Source of the DNA: Ramlibacter sp.
Lineage (GTDB): Bacteria; Pseudomonadota; Gammaproteobacteria; Burkholderiales; Burkholderiaceae_C
Assembly (NCBI GenBank): GCA_016713005.1
Contig: JADJPY010000004.1
Span: 1 to 64,000 of the forward strand
DNA: 64,000 nucleotides
Reading direction: 5' to 3'
Part shown: positions 57,084 through 64,000 of the stretch, piece after piece
Numbering within the stretch: the first letter of the stretch is position 1
Layout of the letters: each line of letters opens with the position of its first letter
Translations under genes and position numbers: made by a program
The notes under the pieces: generated by a model
Database searches by the model: none
Seen by the model: the letters and a program-made list of their open reading frames with translations, nothing else
Told to the model about the DNA's origin: nothing

Positions 57084-57785
57084 ATGGAAAAACCCAAGGC
57101 CGTGCTCTTCGACGCCTACGGCACGCTGTTCGATGTGTACAGCGTGGCGCTGCTGGCTGAGCAGCTGTTTCCAGGCCAGGGCCAGCGGCTGTCGCAGCTG
57201 TGGCGCGACAAGCAGATCGAATACACCCGGCTGGTGACCACCAGCAACCACGGCGCGCACTATCAGCCGTTTTGGCAACTGACGCGCGCCGCCCTGACAT
57301 TTGCTATAAAAACAATAGCAGCCCAGCCAGATTCGACGGGGGCTGAGGGCCAATTTGATGCACAAATCGGCCGCCTGATGAACCAGTACCGGCACCTGAG
57401 CGCCTTCCCCGAAAACCGCGAGGTGCTGAAGGCCTTGAAGTCACGCGGCGTGGTCACCGGCATCCTGAGCAACGGCGACCCGGACATGCTGGCCGTGGCC
57501 GTGAAAAGCGCCGGACTGGGTGACCTGCTGGACCATGTGATCAGTGTGGACACCGTGCGCAAATACAAGACCCACCCCGACGCCTACGCCCTGGGCCCGC
57601 AGACCCTGGGGCTGGAGGCGAAGCACATTGCCTTTGTCAGCAGCAACGGATGGGACGCCCTGGCCGCCACCTGGTACGGTTTTCGCACGCTCTGGGTCAA
57701 CCGCTACCAGCTGCCCTTTGAAGAACTGGGCACCCCGCCCACCCGCACCGGCACCAGCCTGCGCGACGTCCTTTCGTTTTTTTGA
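57084..57785 (+). CDS. Haloacid dehalogenase type II (HAD) with a repeat-encoded insert
   Basis: This 233-residue protein has the L-2-haloacid dehalogenase motifs: nucleophile D10 in LFDAYGTLFDVYS, GILSNGDPDML, the Lys in VRKYKTHPDAY, and FVSSNGWDALAATWYGFRT. Residues about 73-93 (AIKTIAAQPDSTGAEGQFD) are encoded by a dispersed repeat copy in the cap, between FWQLTRAAL and LMNQYRHLSAFPEN; relatives have a much shorter link here. It may release halide from 2-haloacids; the substrate is not proven. glcB follows after 20 bp, probably co-transcribed. Confidence 0.88.
   Translation: MEKPKAVLFDAYGTLFDVYSVALLAEQLFPGQGQRLSQLWRDKQIEYTRLVTTSNHGAHYQPFWQLTRAALTFAIKTIAAQPDSTGAEGQFDAQIGRLMNQYRHLSAFPENREVLKALKSRGVVTGILSNGDPDMLAVAVKSAGLGDLLDHVISVDTVRKYKTHPDAYALGPQTLGLEAKHIAFVSSNGWDALAATWYGFRTLWVNRYQLPFEELGTPPTRTGTSLRDVLSFF
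57301..57362 (+). repeat. TTGCTAT-ATAGC repeat inside the HAD gene
   Basis: Head TTGCTATAAAAACAATAGC, tail GACGGGGGCTGAGGGCCAAT then TTGATG. Closest relative by eye is the thiL copy. Confidence 0.9.
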
Positions 57786-57805
57786 TGCTTCCAGGAGAGA
57801 ACCCC

Positions 57806-60013
57806 ATGACCGCACGCACCCCAGTCCATCGCCTGCACGTGGCCACCGAGCTGCACCAGTTCATTGAAACCCAGGTGCTGCCCGGCACCGGCGTGGCCAG
57901 CGCCACCTTCTGGAAAGGCTTTGACGCCATCGTCGCCGACCTGGCACCCAAGAACATCGCCCTGCTGGCCGAGCGCGACCGCCTGCAAACCGAGCTGGAC
58001 GCCTGGCACCGGGCCAACCCCGGCCCGATCAAGAACATGGCCAAGTACCGCAAGTTCCTCGAAAAGATTGGCTACCTGGTGCCGCAGCCCGCCAAGGTGA
58101 AAGCCACGACCAAAAACGTGGACGCCGAGCTGGCCACCCAGGCCGGCCCGCAGCTGGTGGTGCCCATCCTCAACGCCCGCTATGCGCTGAACGCCGCCAA
58201 CGCGCGCTGGGGCAGCCTGTACGACGCGCTGTACGGCACCGACGTGATCCCGGAAGCCGATGGCTGCGAGAAAGGCCCCGGCTACAACGAGAAGCGCGGC
58301 GCCAAGGTCATTGAATACGCCCGCCATGTGCTGGACCGCACCGCCCCGCTGGCCAAGGGCTCGCATGTGGACAGCACCGGCTACGCGGTGGTGGGCGGCA
58401 AGCTGGCGGTCAGCCTCAAGAGCGGCAAGACCACCGAGCTGAAGAACGCCAAGCAGTTCGTGGGCTACCAGGGCGAGGCCGGCAACCCGTCGAGCGTGCT
58501 GCTGCAGCACAACGGGCTGCACCTGGACATCCGCATCAACCGCAAGACGCCGATTGGCGCCAACGACCCTGCCGGCGTGAGCGACCTGGTGCTGGAAGCC
58601 GCGCTGTCCACCATCCTGGACCTGGAAGACTCGGTCGCCGTGGTGGACGCGCAAGACAAGGTGCTGGCCTACAGCAACTGGCTGGGCATCCTGAAGGGCA
58701 CGCTGACCGAAGACGTGAGCAAGGGCGGCACCACCTTCAAGCGCGGGCTCAACCCCGACCGCGTGTACACCGCGCCCAGTGGCCAGGGCCAGGTGAAGCT
58801 GCATGGCCGCTCGCTGATGTTTGTGCGCAATGTGGGCCACCTGATGACCAACCCGGCCATCCTGTACACGGCGGCCGACGGCAGCGCGCGCGAAATCCCG
58901 GAGGGCATCCTGGACGCTGTGGTCACCACCACGATTGCGCTGCACGACCTGCAGGGCCACGGGCAAGACGGCATCCGCAACAGCCGCACCGGCAGCGTCT
59001 ACATCGTCAAGCCCAAGATGCACGGCCCGGCCGAGGTGGCGTTTGCGGCTGAGCTGTTCACCCGCGTGGAGAAAGTGCTGGGCCTGAAGGACAGCACCGT
59101 CAAGCTGGGCATCATGGACGAAGAGCGCCGCACCAGCGTCAACCTGAAGGCCTGCATCGCCGCGGCCGCCAGCCGCGTGGCCTTCATCAACACCGGCTTC
59201 CTGGACCGCACCGGCGACGAGATGCACACCTGCATGCAGGCTGGCCCCGTGCTGCGCAAGGGCGACATGAAGACCAGCGCCTGGATCCAGGCCTATGAAA
59301 AGAACAACGTGCTGGTCGGCCTGGCCTGCGGCCTGCGCGGCAAGGCGCAGATCGGCAAGGGCATGTGGGCCATGCCCGACCTGATGGCCGCGATGCTGCA
59401 GCAGAAGATTGCCCACCCCAAGGCCGGCGCCAACACCGCCTGGGTGCCCAGCCCCACCGGCGCCACGCTGCACGCGCTGCACTACCACCAGGTGAAGGTG
59501 GCGGATGTGCAGAAAGACCTGGAAAAGATTGACGCGGACGGCCAGCGCGACGCCTTCCTGAATGACCTGCTGCAGATCCCGGTGGTGAAAAAGCCGAAGT
59601 GGAGCGACGCCGAGCGCCAGCAGGAGCTGGACAACAACGCGCAGGGCATCCTGGGCTATGTGGTGCGCTGGATTGACCAGGGCGTGGGCTGCAGCAAGGT
59701 GCCCGACATCCACAACGTGGGCCTGATGGAAGACCGCGCCACGCTGCGCATCAGCAGCCAGCACATGGCCAACTGGCTGCACCACGGGGTGGTGACAAAA
59801 GCGCAGGTGAACGCCACCTTCAAGCGCATGGCCAAGGTCGTGGACAAGCAGAACGCGGGTGACCCGCTGTACAAGCCCATGACGGGCAACTATTCGGGCG
59901 CTGCGTATCAGGCCGCGACCGACCTGGTGTTCAAGGGCAAGGAGCAGCCCAGCGGCTACACCGAGCCGCTGCTGCACGCCTGGCGGCTGAAGGTGAAGGC
60001 GGGCGCGGCCTGA
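57806..60013 (+). CDS. glcB: Malate synthase G
   Basis: This 735-residue enzyme condenses glyoxylate and acetyl-CoA to malate, serving the glyoxylate bypass and glycolate use. Motifs include GYNEKRGAKVIEYARHVLD, the catalytic Arg in GRSLMFVRNVGHLMTNPAIL, LGIMDEERRTSVNLKACIAA and the C-terminal active-site region with MEDRATLRISSQHMANWLHH. The ATG follows AGGAGA. The last 45 bases are the start of a 125-bp segment that is repeated at 60816. Confidence 0.95.
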   Translation: MTARTPVHRLHVATELHQFIETQVLPGTGVASATFWKGFDAIVADLAPKNIALLAERDRLQTELDAWHRANPGPIKNMAKYRKFLEKIGYLVPQPAKVKATTKNVDAELATQAGPQLVVPILNARYALNAANARWGSLYDALYGTDVIPEADGCEKGPGYNEKRGAKVIEYARHVLDRTAPLAKGSHVDSTGYAVVGGKLAVSLKSGKTTELKNAKQFVGYQGEAGNPSSVLLQHNGLHLDIRINRKTPIGANDPAGVSDLVLEAALSTILDLEDSVAVVDAQDKVLAYSNWLGILKGTLTEDVSKGGTTFKRGLNPDRVYTAPSGQGQVKLHGRSLMFVRNVGHLMTNPAILYTAADGSAREIPEGILDAVVTTTIALHDLQGHGQDGIRNSRTGSVYIVKPKMHGPAEVAFAAELFTRVEKVLGLKDSTVKLGIMDEERRTSVNLKACIAAAASRVAFINTGFLDRTGDEMHTCMQAGPVLRKGDMKTSAWIQAYEKNNVLVGLACGLRGKAQIGKGMWAMPDLMAAMLQQKIAHPKAGANTAWVPSPTGATLHALHYHQVKVADVQKDLEKIDADGQRDAFLNDLLQIPVVKKPKWSDAERQQELDNNAQGILGYVVRWIDQGVGCSKVPDIHNVGLMEDRATLRISSQHMANWLHHGVVTKAQVNATFKRMAKVVDKQNAGDPLYKPMTGNYSGAAYQAATDLVFKGKEQPSGYTEPLLHAWRLKVKAGAA

Positions 60014-60093
60014 GGGCTGGCGTGAGTTGCTATTGATTTAATAGCGGCTCTTCGAGCACCCACGGGGGCTACAGCCAGATTTGGCACTGAAAA
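59969..60093 (+). repeat. Direct repeat flanking the toxin-antitoxin cassette, left copy
   Basis: 125 bp made of the last 45 bp of glcB, a short spacer and a dispersed TTGCTAT-ATAGC repeat (60027-60093). It is repeated at 60816-60940 with no gaps and about 8-10 mismatches by eye. This copy holds the real glcB end. Confidence 0.92.
60027..60093 (+). repeat. TTGCTAT-ATAGC repeat behind glcB, left copy
   Basis: Head TTGCTATTGATTTAATAGCGG, tail CCACGGGGGCTACAGCCAGA then TTTGGCACTG. One of two nearly identical intergenic copies. Confidence 0.9.
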
Positions 60094-60129
60094 TCGTGTG
60101 AAACGGCACCTTCGAGTGCCGTTTGCGCG

Positions 60130-60426
60130 TCAGGCAGCTTTTCGCAGCTTCATCTCCACCCGCAACCCCGCCGATGCCAGCATCTGCACCAGGGTGTCGA
60201 TGGAAAACAGCTCGATCTTGCCGCGCACCAGGTCGGACACGCGCGGCTGGGTCACGCCGAACAGCCTGGCCGCCTCAGCCTGCGTCAGGCCGTTCTTGCG
60301 GACGTGCTCGGCAATGGCCATCATCAATTCGCTGCGCGCCTTCATGTGCGCCGCCACGCCGGGCGTGTCTTCAATCGCGTCCCACACGCTGGCAAAGCGT
60401 TGGGGGTTGGTGGTCTTGCTGCTCAT
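60130..60426 (-). CDS. Antitoxin, XRE/HigA type
   Basis: This 98-residue protein (MSSKTTNPQRFASVWDAIED) has a Cro/CI helix-turn-helix (HVRKNGLTQAEAARLFGVTQ, then PRVSDLVRGKIELFSIDTL). It is of the XRE type paired with RelE/HigB toxins. The ATG overlaps the toxin stop by four bases (ATGA), with a GGAGAAAA site. Toxin first, antitoxin second is the HigBA order. Confidence 0.88.
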   Translation of the reverse strand: MSSKTTNPQRFASVWDAIEDTPGVAAHMKARSELMMAIAEHVRKNGLTQAEAARLFGVTQPRVSDLVRGKIELFSIDTLVQMLASAGLRVEMKLRKAA

Positions 60427-60761
60427 GGTTTTCTCCTGGGCCGTTGGGCCAACAACTCGGCCAGCCTCGTTCTGGCCAGCTCGATATCCGTCTTTGATGT
60501 TTTCGGTGTTTTCTTCTGGAAGCAATGCAACACGTACACGGCTTCCGGCAATTTGGCGATGTAGATGGTTCGCCACGCGCCCGCCTCATCCCTGACCCGG
60601 ATTTCCCGCACGCCGGAGCCGATCCCCGGCATGGGCTTCCAGTCGTCGGGCTCCAGGCCGTTCTGGACCCTGTCGATCTGGTGCCCCATGGCGCGCCGCG
60701 CCGACAAAGGGAACTGCCGCAGATCGTCCAGTGACGCGCCCAGAAATTCCACTTCTTTCAT
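60423..60761 (-). CDS. Toxin, RelE/HigB (Gp49-like) type
   Basis: This 112-residue protein starts MKEVEFLGASLDDLRQFPLS. The features are a basic beta-sheet core with VREIRVRDEAGAWRTIYIAK, then VYVLHCFQKKTPKTSKTDI. This is the phage-derived Gp49-like HigB pattern of ribosome-dependent mRNA interferases. It is the first gene of the pair behind a palindromic operator. Confidence 0.88.
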   Translation of the reverse strand: MKEVEFLGASLDDLRQFPLSARRAMGHQIDRVQNGLEPDDWKPMPGIGSGVREIRVRDEAGAWRTIYIAKLPEAVYVLHCFQKKTPKTSKTDIELARTRLAELLAQRPRRKP

Positions 60762-60770
60762 GTTCAAATA

Positions 60771-60786
60771 ATACAAGTTTTTGTAT
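60771..60786. promoter_or_regulatory. Operator and promoter of the toxin-antitoxin pair
   Basis: ATACAA-GTTT-TTGTAT is a perfect 6-bp inverted repeat just ahead of the toxin gene. On the minus strand it sits between TTGTTG (-35) and TATTAT (-10), 17 bp apart. It is a good site for autorepression by the antitoxin. Confidence 0.65.
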
Positions 60787-60815
60787 CATCCAACAAATTC
60801 AAGTCCTTTTCACCC

Positions 60816-60940
60816 CTGCTGCACGCATGGCGGCTGAAGGTGAAGGCGGGCGCGGCCTGAGGGCTGGCGTGAGTTGCTATTGATTTGATAGCGGCTCGAC
60901 TAGTACCCACGGGGGCTACAGCCAGATTTGGCACTGAAAA
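60816..60940 (+). repeat. Direct repeat flanking the toxin-antitoxin cassette, right copy
   Basis: Matches 59969-60093 at a constant offset of 847 bp. It contains a 45-bp copy of the glcB 3' end (CTGCTGCACGC...GCGGCCTGA) with no upstream gene, so it is a gene fragment and not a coding region. Confidence 0.92.
60874..60940 (+). repeat. TTGCTAT-ATAGC repeat, right copy
   Basis: Head TTGCTATTGATTTGATAGCG, tail CCACGGGGGCTACAGCCAGA, differing from the left copy at several positions in the spacer. Confidence 0.9.
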
Positions 60941-60955
60941 CCGCCTTGCGGGCGT

Positions 60956-61966
60956 TCAGTGCACATCCGCTGCGCGGCCTTCGGCGCGCAACCAGCGCAC
61001 GAAATCCTGCGCGTCCGGGTTGGCGGCGGCGCGAGGGCCGGTGGCCACGTAGTACGCGCGGCTGGACGCCGCGCGCGGCTCGAACGGCGCCACCAGCTGC
61101 CCGCTGTTGACCAGCTCGCGCAGCAGGGGCAGGCGCCCGATCACCACACCCTGGCCCGCCACGGCGGCGGCCACGGCGTCGGCGTACTGGGTAAAGCGCA
61201 GCGTGTTCTTCATCTGCACATCGGCCAGACCCATGATGCGCAGCCAGGGCTCCCACTCGACGGTCAGCGCCATGCCCTGGGGCACCTCCACCGTCAGCAG
61301 CGTGTGGTGGGCCAGGTCGGCCGGTCGGCGCAGCGGGTGCGCGCCGCCGCGCACCAGCGCGGGCGCACACAGGGGCAGCACGGACTCCTCAAACAGCGGC
61401 TCGCCCGCGCCCTGCTGTATGGGGAAGAAGCGCACCGCCACGTCGATGTCGCTGCGCTCCAGATCCACCACGTCCAGCGTGGCCGAAAGGCGCACGTCCA
61501 CCTGCGGGTGGCTGGCGGTAAAGCGCGCCAGCCGCGGGATCAGCCACAGCGAGGCAAAGCCGGGTGTGCAGGTGATGCTGACCTGGCGCACCGCCTGCGG
61601 CGCGCGCACCAGGGCGGTGGCGTCGCGCAGCCGCTGAAGGCTGTCGGACACGGCGCGCTGGAACACCGCGCCGGCCGCGGTCAGGGCCAGCGCGCGGTGG
61701 CGCCGCTCGAACAGGGCGGCGCCCAGCTCCTCCTCCAGGTGCTGGATCTGGCGGCTGACGGCCGACTGGGTCAGGTGCAGCTCCCGCCCGGCCAGGGTGA
61801 AGCTCAGGTGGCGGGCGGCCGCATCAAAGCAGCGCAACAGCTCCAGCCGCGGCAGGCCGCCGCGCAGCGTCGCCCCCCTGGTGGCAGGGACGCCTGCGGG
61901 CCCCGGCGCGGCCACGGACGGTGGGGCAGGGGGTGGTAGTGTGGTTTTCGCATTCTCTATACGCAT
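60956..61966 (-). CDS. LysR-family regulator, GcvA-like
   Basis: This 336-residue regulator has a 40-residue Pro/Ala-rich N-terminal extension, then the helix-turn-helix (LELLRCFDAAARHLSFTLAG, RELHLTQSAVSRQIQHLEEE) and an effector domain (VSITCTPGFASLWLIPRLAR). The LHLTQSAVSRQIQHLE wording is typical of GcvA-like regulators. It is divergent from the DUF2917-dcyD operon and may control it. The start may be further inside, since the extension is unusual. Confidence 0.9.
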   Translation of the reverse strand: MRIENAKTTLPPPAPPSVAAPGPAGVPATRGATLRGGLPRLELLRCFDAAARHLSFTLAGRELHLTQSAVSRQIQHLEEELGAALFERRHRALALTAAGAVFQRAVSDSLQRLRDATALVRAPQAVRQVSITCTPGFASLWLIPRLARFTASHPQVDVRLSATLDVVDLERSDIDVAVRFFPIQQGAGEPLFEESVLPLCAPALVRGGAHPLRRPADLAHHTLLTVEVPQGMALTVEWEPWLRIMGLADVQMKNTLRFTQYADAVAAAVAGQGVVIGRLPLLRELVNSGQLVAPFEPRAASSRAYYVATGPRAAANPDAQDFVRWLRAEGRAADVH

Positions 61967-61988
61967 GCCAAGTATTCCGAATCACCGT

Positions 61989-62017
61989 TTGAACGACATG
62001 GGTACGGTCAGTATATT
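61989..62017 (+). promoter_or_regulatory. Promoter of the DUF2917-dcyD operon
   Basis: TTGAAC and TATATT are 17 bp apart, between two divergent genes. LysR-type regulators usually bind this kind of site; no operator was mapped. Confidence 0.6.
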
Positions 62018-62048
62018 CATTCCCATGATGAATGCGAAAGGAACCGCC

Positions 62049-62381
62049 ATGCTGAGCTTCAATCACCTGCCGTCCGCCACCGACCTGCGCCTGCCGAAGC
62101 GCGCCGTGTTCACACTGCCCCAAGCGGCCGGCGTGCAGTTGCGCTGCCGCGAGGGCAGCCTGTGGATCACGCTGGACAACGACCCGCGCGACATCGTGCT
62201 GGAAGCGGGCGAATCGTTCACCGTGCCGGACGAGCGGCGCGCGGTGATCTATGCGCTGGAGGCCGCCTGCGTCGGGCTGCGTCCGGCGGCGCAGGCCCAA
62301 CCGGCGGCCGCGCAATCCTCTACCATGTCGGGACCATGGATCTTTCCCGATTTGCGCGGCGCCGCTACACGTCCTTCGTAA
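62049..62381 (+). CDS. DUF2917 protein
   Basis: This 110-residue protein contains the DUF2917 pattern RAVFTLPQAAGVQLRCREGS, LWITLDNDPRDIVLEAGESF and VPDERRAVIYALEA, a small beta-rich domain like a cupin. Function is unknown. Its end overlaps the next gene by 46 bp, so they are co-translated or one start is wrong. Confidence 0.8.
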   Translation: MLSFNHLPSATDLRLPKRAVFTLPQAAGVQLRCREGSLWITLDNDPRDIVLEAGESFTVPDERRAVIYALEAACVGLRPAAQAQPAAAQSSTMSGPWIFPDLRGAATRPS

Positions 62382-63367
62382 CCCCCCTCGAACCCCTCCC
62401 GCGTTTCAGCGCGGCGCTGGCCGCCAGCTGCCCCGGCGGTCGCGGGCCGGAGGTCTGGATCAAGCGCGACGACATGCTGGGGCTGTTCCCCGGCGGCAAC
62501 AAGACGCGCAAGCTCGAGTTCCTGGTCGCCGACGCGCTGGGGCAGGGCGCCGACACCCTCATCACCTGCGGCGCGCCGCAATCCAACCACTGCCGCATCA
62601 CGCTGGCCGCCGCCGCCCGCGAGGGGCTGAAATGCCGCTTCGTCATCGAGGAGCGCGTGCCCGGCAGTTTCAGCGAGACAGCCAGCGGCAACCACTTCAT
62701 GTTCCGACTGATGGGGGTGGAGTCCCTCACCGTGGTGCCCGCCGGCTCCAACATGGCGCAGGCCATGCAGGCCCAGGCCGACGCACTGGCCGCGCAGGGC
62801 CGCAAGGGCTACATCGTCCCCGGCGGCGGCTCCAACGCGCTGGGCGGGCTGGGTTATGTGGCCTGTGCGCAGGAACTGCAGCAGCAGTTCTTTGACATGG
62901 GCGTACAGATCGACCGCGTGGTGGTGGGCTCGGGCAGCTCGGGCACGCACGGCGGGCTGCTGGCGGGCTTCCTGGGCAACCGCATCCACATCCCCATCGT
63001 GGGCATCGGCGTGAGCCGCGACCCGGCCGACCAGGAGCCGCTGGTGCACAAGGAGGCGCAGGCCGTGGCGGACCTGCTCAACCTGAACATGGTGGTGCCG
63101 CGCGACGCGGTGCTCAGCATCGGCGGCTATTGGCAACCCAAGTATTCGGTGCCCAACCCGATGATGGTTGAAGCCGTGCAGATGCTGGCGCGCACCGAGG
63201 GCATCCCGCTGGACCCGGTGTACACCGGCAAGATCATGGCCGGCCTGATCGGACTGTCCCGCCAGGGTTACTTCAAGCCCGGCGAGCGGGTGCTGTTCCT
63301 GCACACGGGCGGCCTGCCCTCGGTGCACGCTTTCGAACGCGTGCTGCTGGACGGCCCGCCGGCATGA
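62336..63367 (+). CDS. dcyD: D-cysteine desulfhydrase / ACC-deaminase-family enzyme
   Basis: This 343-residue PLP enzyme has the lysine K56 in GLFPGGNKTRKLEFLV, SNHCRITLAAAAREGLKCRF and the PLP-phosphate site GSGSSGTHGGLLAGFLGN. Near the C-terminus PVYTGKIMAGLIGL carries Thr where ACC deaminase has Glu (PVYEGK), so D-cysteine desulfhydrase, splitting D-cysteine to pyruvate, sulfide and ammonia, is favoured. Confidence 0.87.
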   Translation: MDLSRFARRRYTSFVTPLEPLPRFSAALAASCPGGRGPEVWIKRDDMLGLFPGGNKTRKLEFLVADALGQGADTLITCGAPQSNHCRITLAAAAREGLKCRFVIEERVPGSFSETASGNHFMFRLMGVESLTVVPAGSNMAQAMQAQADALAAQGRKGYIVPGGGSNALGGLGYVACAQELQQQFFDMGVQIDRVVVGSGSSGTHGGLLAGFLGNRIHIPIVGIGVSRDPADQEPLVHKEAQAVADLLNLNMVVPRDAVLSIGGYWQPKYSVPNPMMVEAVQMLARTEGIPLDPVYTGKIMAGLIGLSRQGYFKPGERVLFLHTGGLPSVHAFERVLLDGPPA

Positions 63368-63594
63368 CACACCTGCCAGACCCGGCACTGTGCCCGGTCT
63401 GCGGCAGCCCCAACACCTGCGCGATGGAAGCCCAGCGCGCCACCGGCCAGGACCAGCCGCCGTGCTGGTGCACGCAGCTGACCATCAGCCCGGCCGCGCT
63501 GGCGCGTATCCCCGCCGGGGCACGCGACCGCGCCTGCCTGTGCCCGCGCTGCGCAGCGTTCAGCGCGGACGACCGGATTCCAGCCGCGCCTTGA
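63364..63594 (+). CDS. Cysteine-rich CWC-family protein
   Basis: This 76-residue protein has CPVCGSPNTCAME, PPCWCTQLTIS and ACLCPRCA, eight cysteines in the CWC pattern that may bind a metal. Its ATG overlaps the dcyD stop (ATGA). It overlaps the next gene tail to tail by 35 bp. Confidence 0.85.
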   Translation: MTHLPDPALCPVCGSPNTCAMEAQRATGQDQPPCWCTQLTISPAALARIPAGARDRACLCPRCAAFSADDRIPAAP

Positions 63595-64000
63595 GAAAGC
63601 CGCCCGTGCCGTAGCGGGTGACGCGGCTGTAGTAGCGCTGCGTGAGCCGCTCCACCATCGCCGACCATTCGTCCCCCAGTGCCGGCAACAGCGTGAAGCT
63701 GTCGTAATTGACCACCACGGCCACACGCTCGCCCAGCGGCGCCAGCAGGTCGGTCACGGCCTGCTCCACCTGGGCCACGTCGTCCGCGCTGTCGATGGCC
63801 AGCCCTTCGAAATTGATGAACAGCAGCCGGTGCGCACGGTCCAGCTCCAGCCGCTGCGCCAGCGGGATGGCCAGCAGGCGTTCGCGCAGGCCCATCTGCG
63901 CATCGCCAAACAGCGCGGTGTCCATCAGCCGCAACGCTGGGCTGATGGCCGGGCGGAAGTCCATGTGCGCCAGGACGTCGCGCTCGAGGTCGATGCCCGG
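63560..64000 (-). CDS. Acyl-CoA:acetate CoA-transferase (YdiF/propionate type), C-terminal part
   Basis: The gene runs off the right edge; only the last ~146 residues are visible. The sequence PGIDLERDVLAHMDFRPAIS is the end of the class I CoA-transferase domain of the YdiF/propionate CoA-transferase kind. The extra C-terminal domain (GLRERLLAIPLAQRLELDRA, LLFINFEGLAIDSADDVAQ, VVVNYDSFTLLPALGDEWSA) is found in the longer members of the family. The catalytic Glu lies outside the window. Confidence 0.75.
   Translation of the reverse strand, partial: PGIDLERDVLAHMDFRPAISPALRLMDTALFGDAQMGLRERLLAIPLAQRLELDRAHRLLFINFEGLAIDSADDVAQVEQAVTDLLAPLGERVAVVVNYDSFTLLPALGDEWSAMVERLTQRYYSRVTRYGTGGFLKARLESGRPR

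Noticed and set aside
43032..57785. A dehalogenation gene cluster (two dehalogenase-like proteins)
   Set aside because: The two genes are 13 kb apart, unrelated, and surrounded by housekeeping genes; substrates are unknown.

Overview
The window looks like the chromosome of a GC-rich betaproteobacterium, most likely Comamonadaceae (Acidovorax/Polaromonas/Rhodoferax relatives). Reasons: the order tRNA-Tyr/Gly/Thr-tuf-tRNA-Trp-secE-nusG-rplKAJL-rpoBC; the neighbours rsmB-DUF4390-ntrY-ntrX, lptA-lptB-rpoN, thiL-pgpA-pncC and trpE-trpG-trpD-trpC; and a short dispersed repeat starting TTGCTAT...ATAGC that I associate with this family. The genus is not certain. Nothing was searched; all calls come from reading the sequence.

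Layout. (1) 1-9732 is a mobile island next to tRNA-Phe: a tyrosine integrase and a ribbon-helix-helix-like protein on +, and on - an AlpA-type regulator, a TOPRIM/DUF927 primase-helicase, several island-type hypothetical genes and a type I restriction-modification hsdM-hsdS pair. hsdM, hsdS and the primase are broken by single-base indels, and the integrase C-terminus is overwritten by G-runs. hsdR, if present, lies off the left edge. (2) 9820-14716: NtrY/NtrX-like two-component system, DUF4390 protein and RsmB. (3) 14739-28640: transcription/translation block, rpoC back to the tRNA cluster, all on -. (4) 28719-35472: ung and the trp genes (trpE, trpG, trpD, trpC) with ltaE and a LysE exporter between them, preceded by a candidate trp leader peptide with two Trp codons. 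(5) 35579-43925: periplasmic proteins, gph, rpe, apaG, gcr, a thiL-pgpA-pncC run, an NTF2-like protein and a haloacetate-dehalogenase-like hydrolase. (6) 43959-54819: glutamate-synthase-like oxidoreductase, kinase-like protein, PIN protein, rRNA methyltransferase, rpoN-lptB-lptA, dsbA, a SPOR protein, argS, psiF. (7) 54819-64000: two LysR regulators, a CaiB/BaiF CoA-transferase, HAD dehalogenase, glcB, a HigBA-like toxin-antitoxin pair, DUF2917, dcyD, a Cys-rich protein and the end of a CoA-transferase.

The most interesting signal is a ~60-bp repeat with a palindromic head, present nine times. Four copies lie on the sense strand inside the reading frames of unrelated proteins (ThiL, RpoN, a haloacid dehalogenase, a LysE exporter), all in the same codon phase, so each protein carries a related peptide insert. 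A fifth forms the N-terminus of PncC and a sixth is antisense in the tail of a PIN protein. This resembles the Rickettsia palindromic elements. A second signal is the toxin-antitoxin cassette downstream of glcB, flanked by 125-bp direct repeats made of the 3' end of glcB plus one copy of that element.

Data quality matters. Conserved single-copy genes (rpoC, trpG) each contain one frame-breaking indel that is more likely a sequence error than biology, so frameshifts in the island must be judged against that background.
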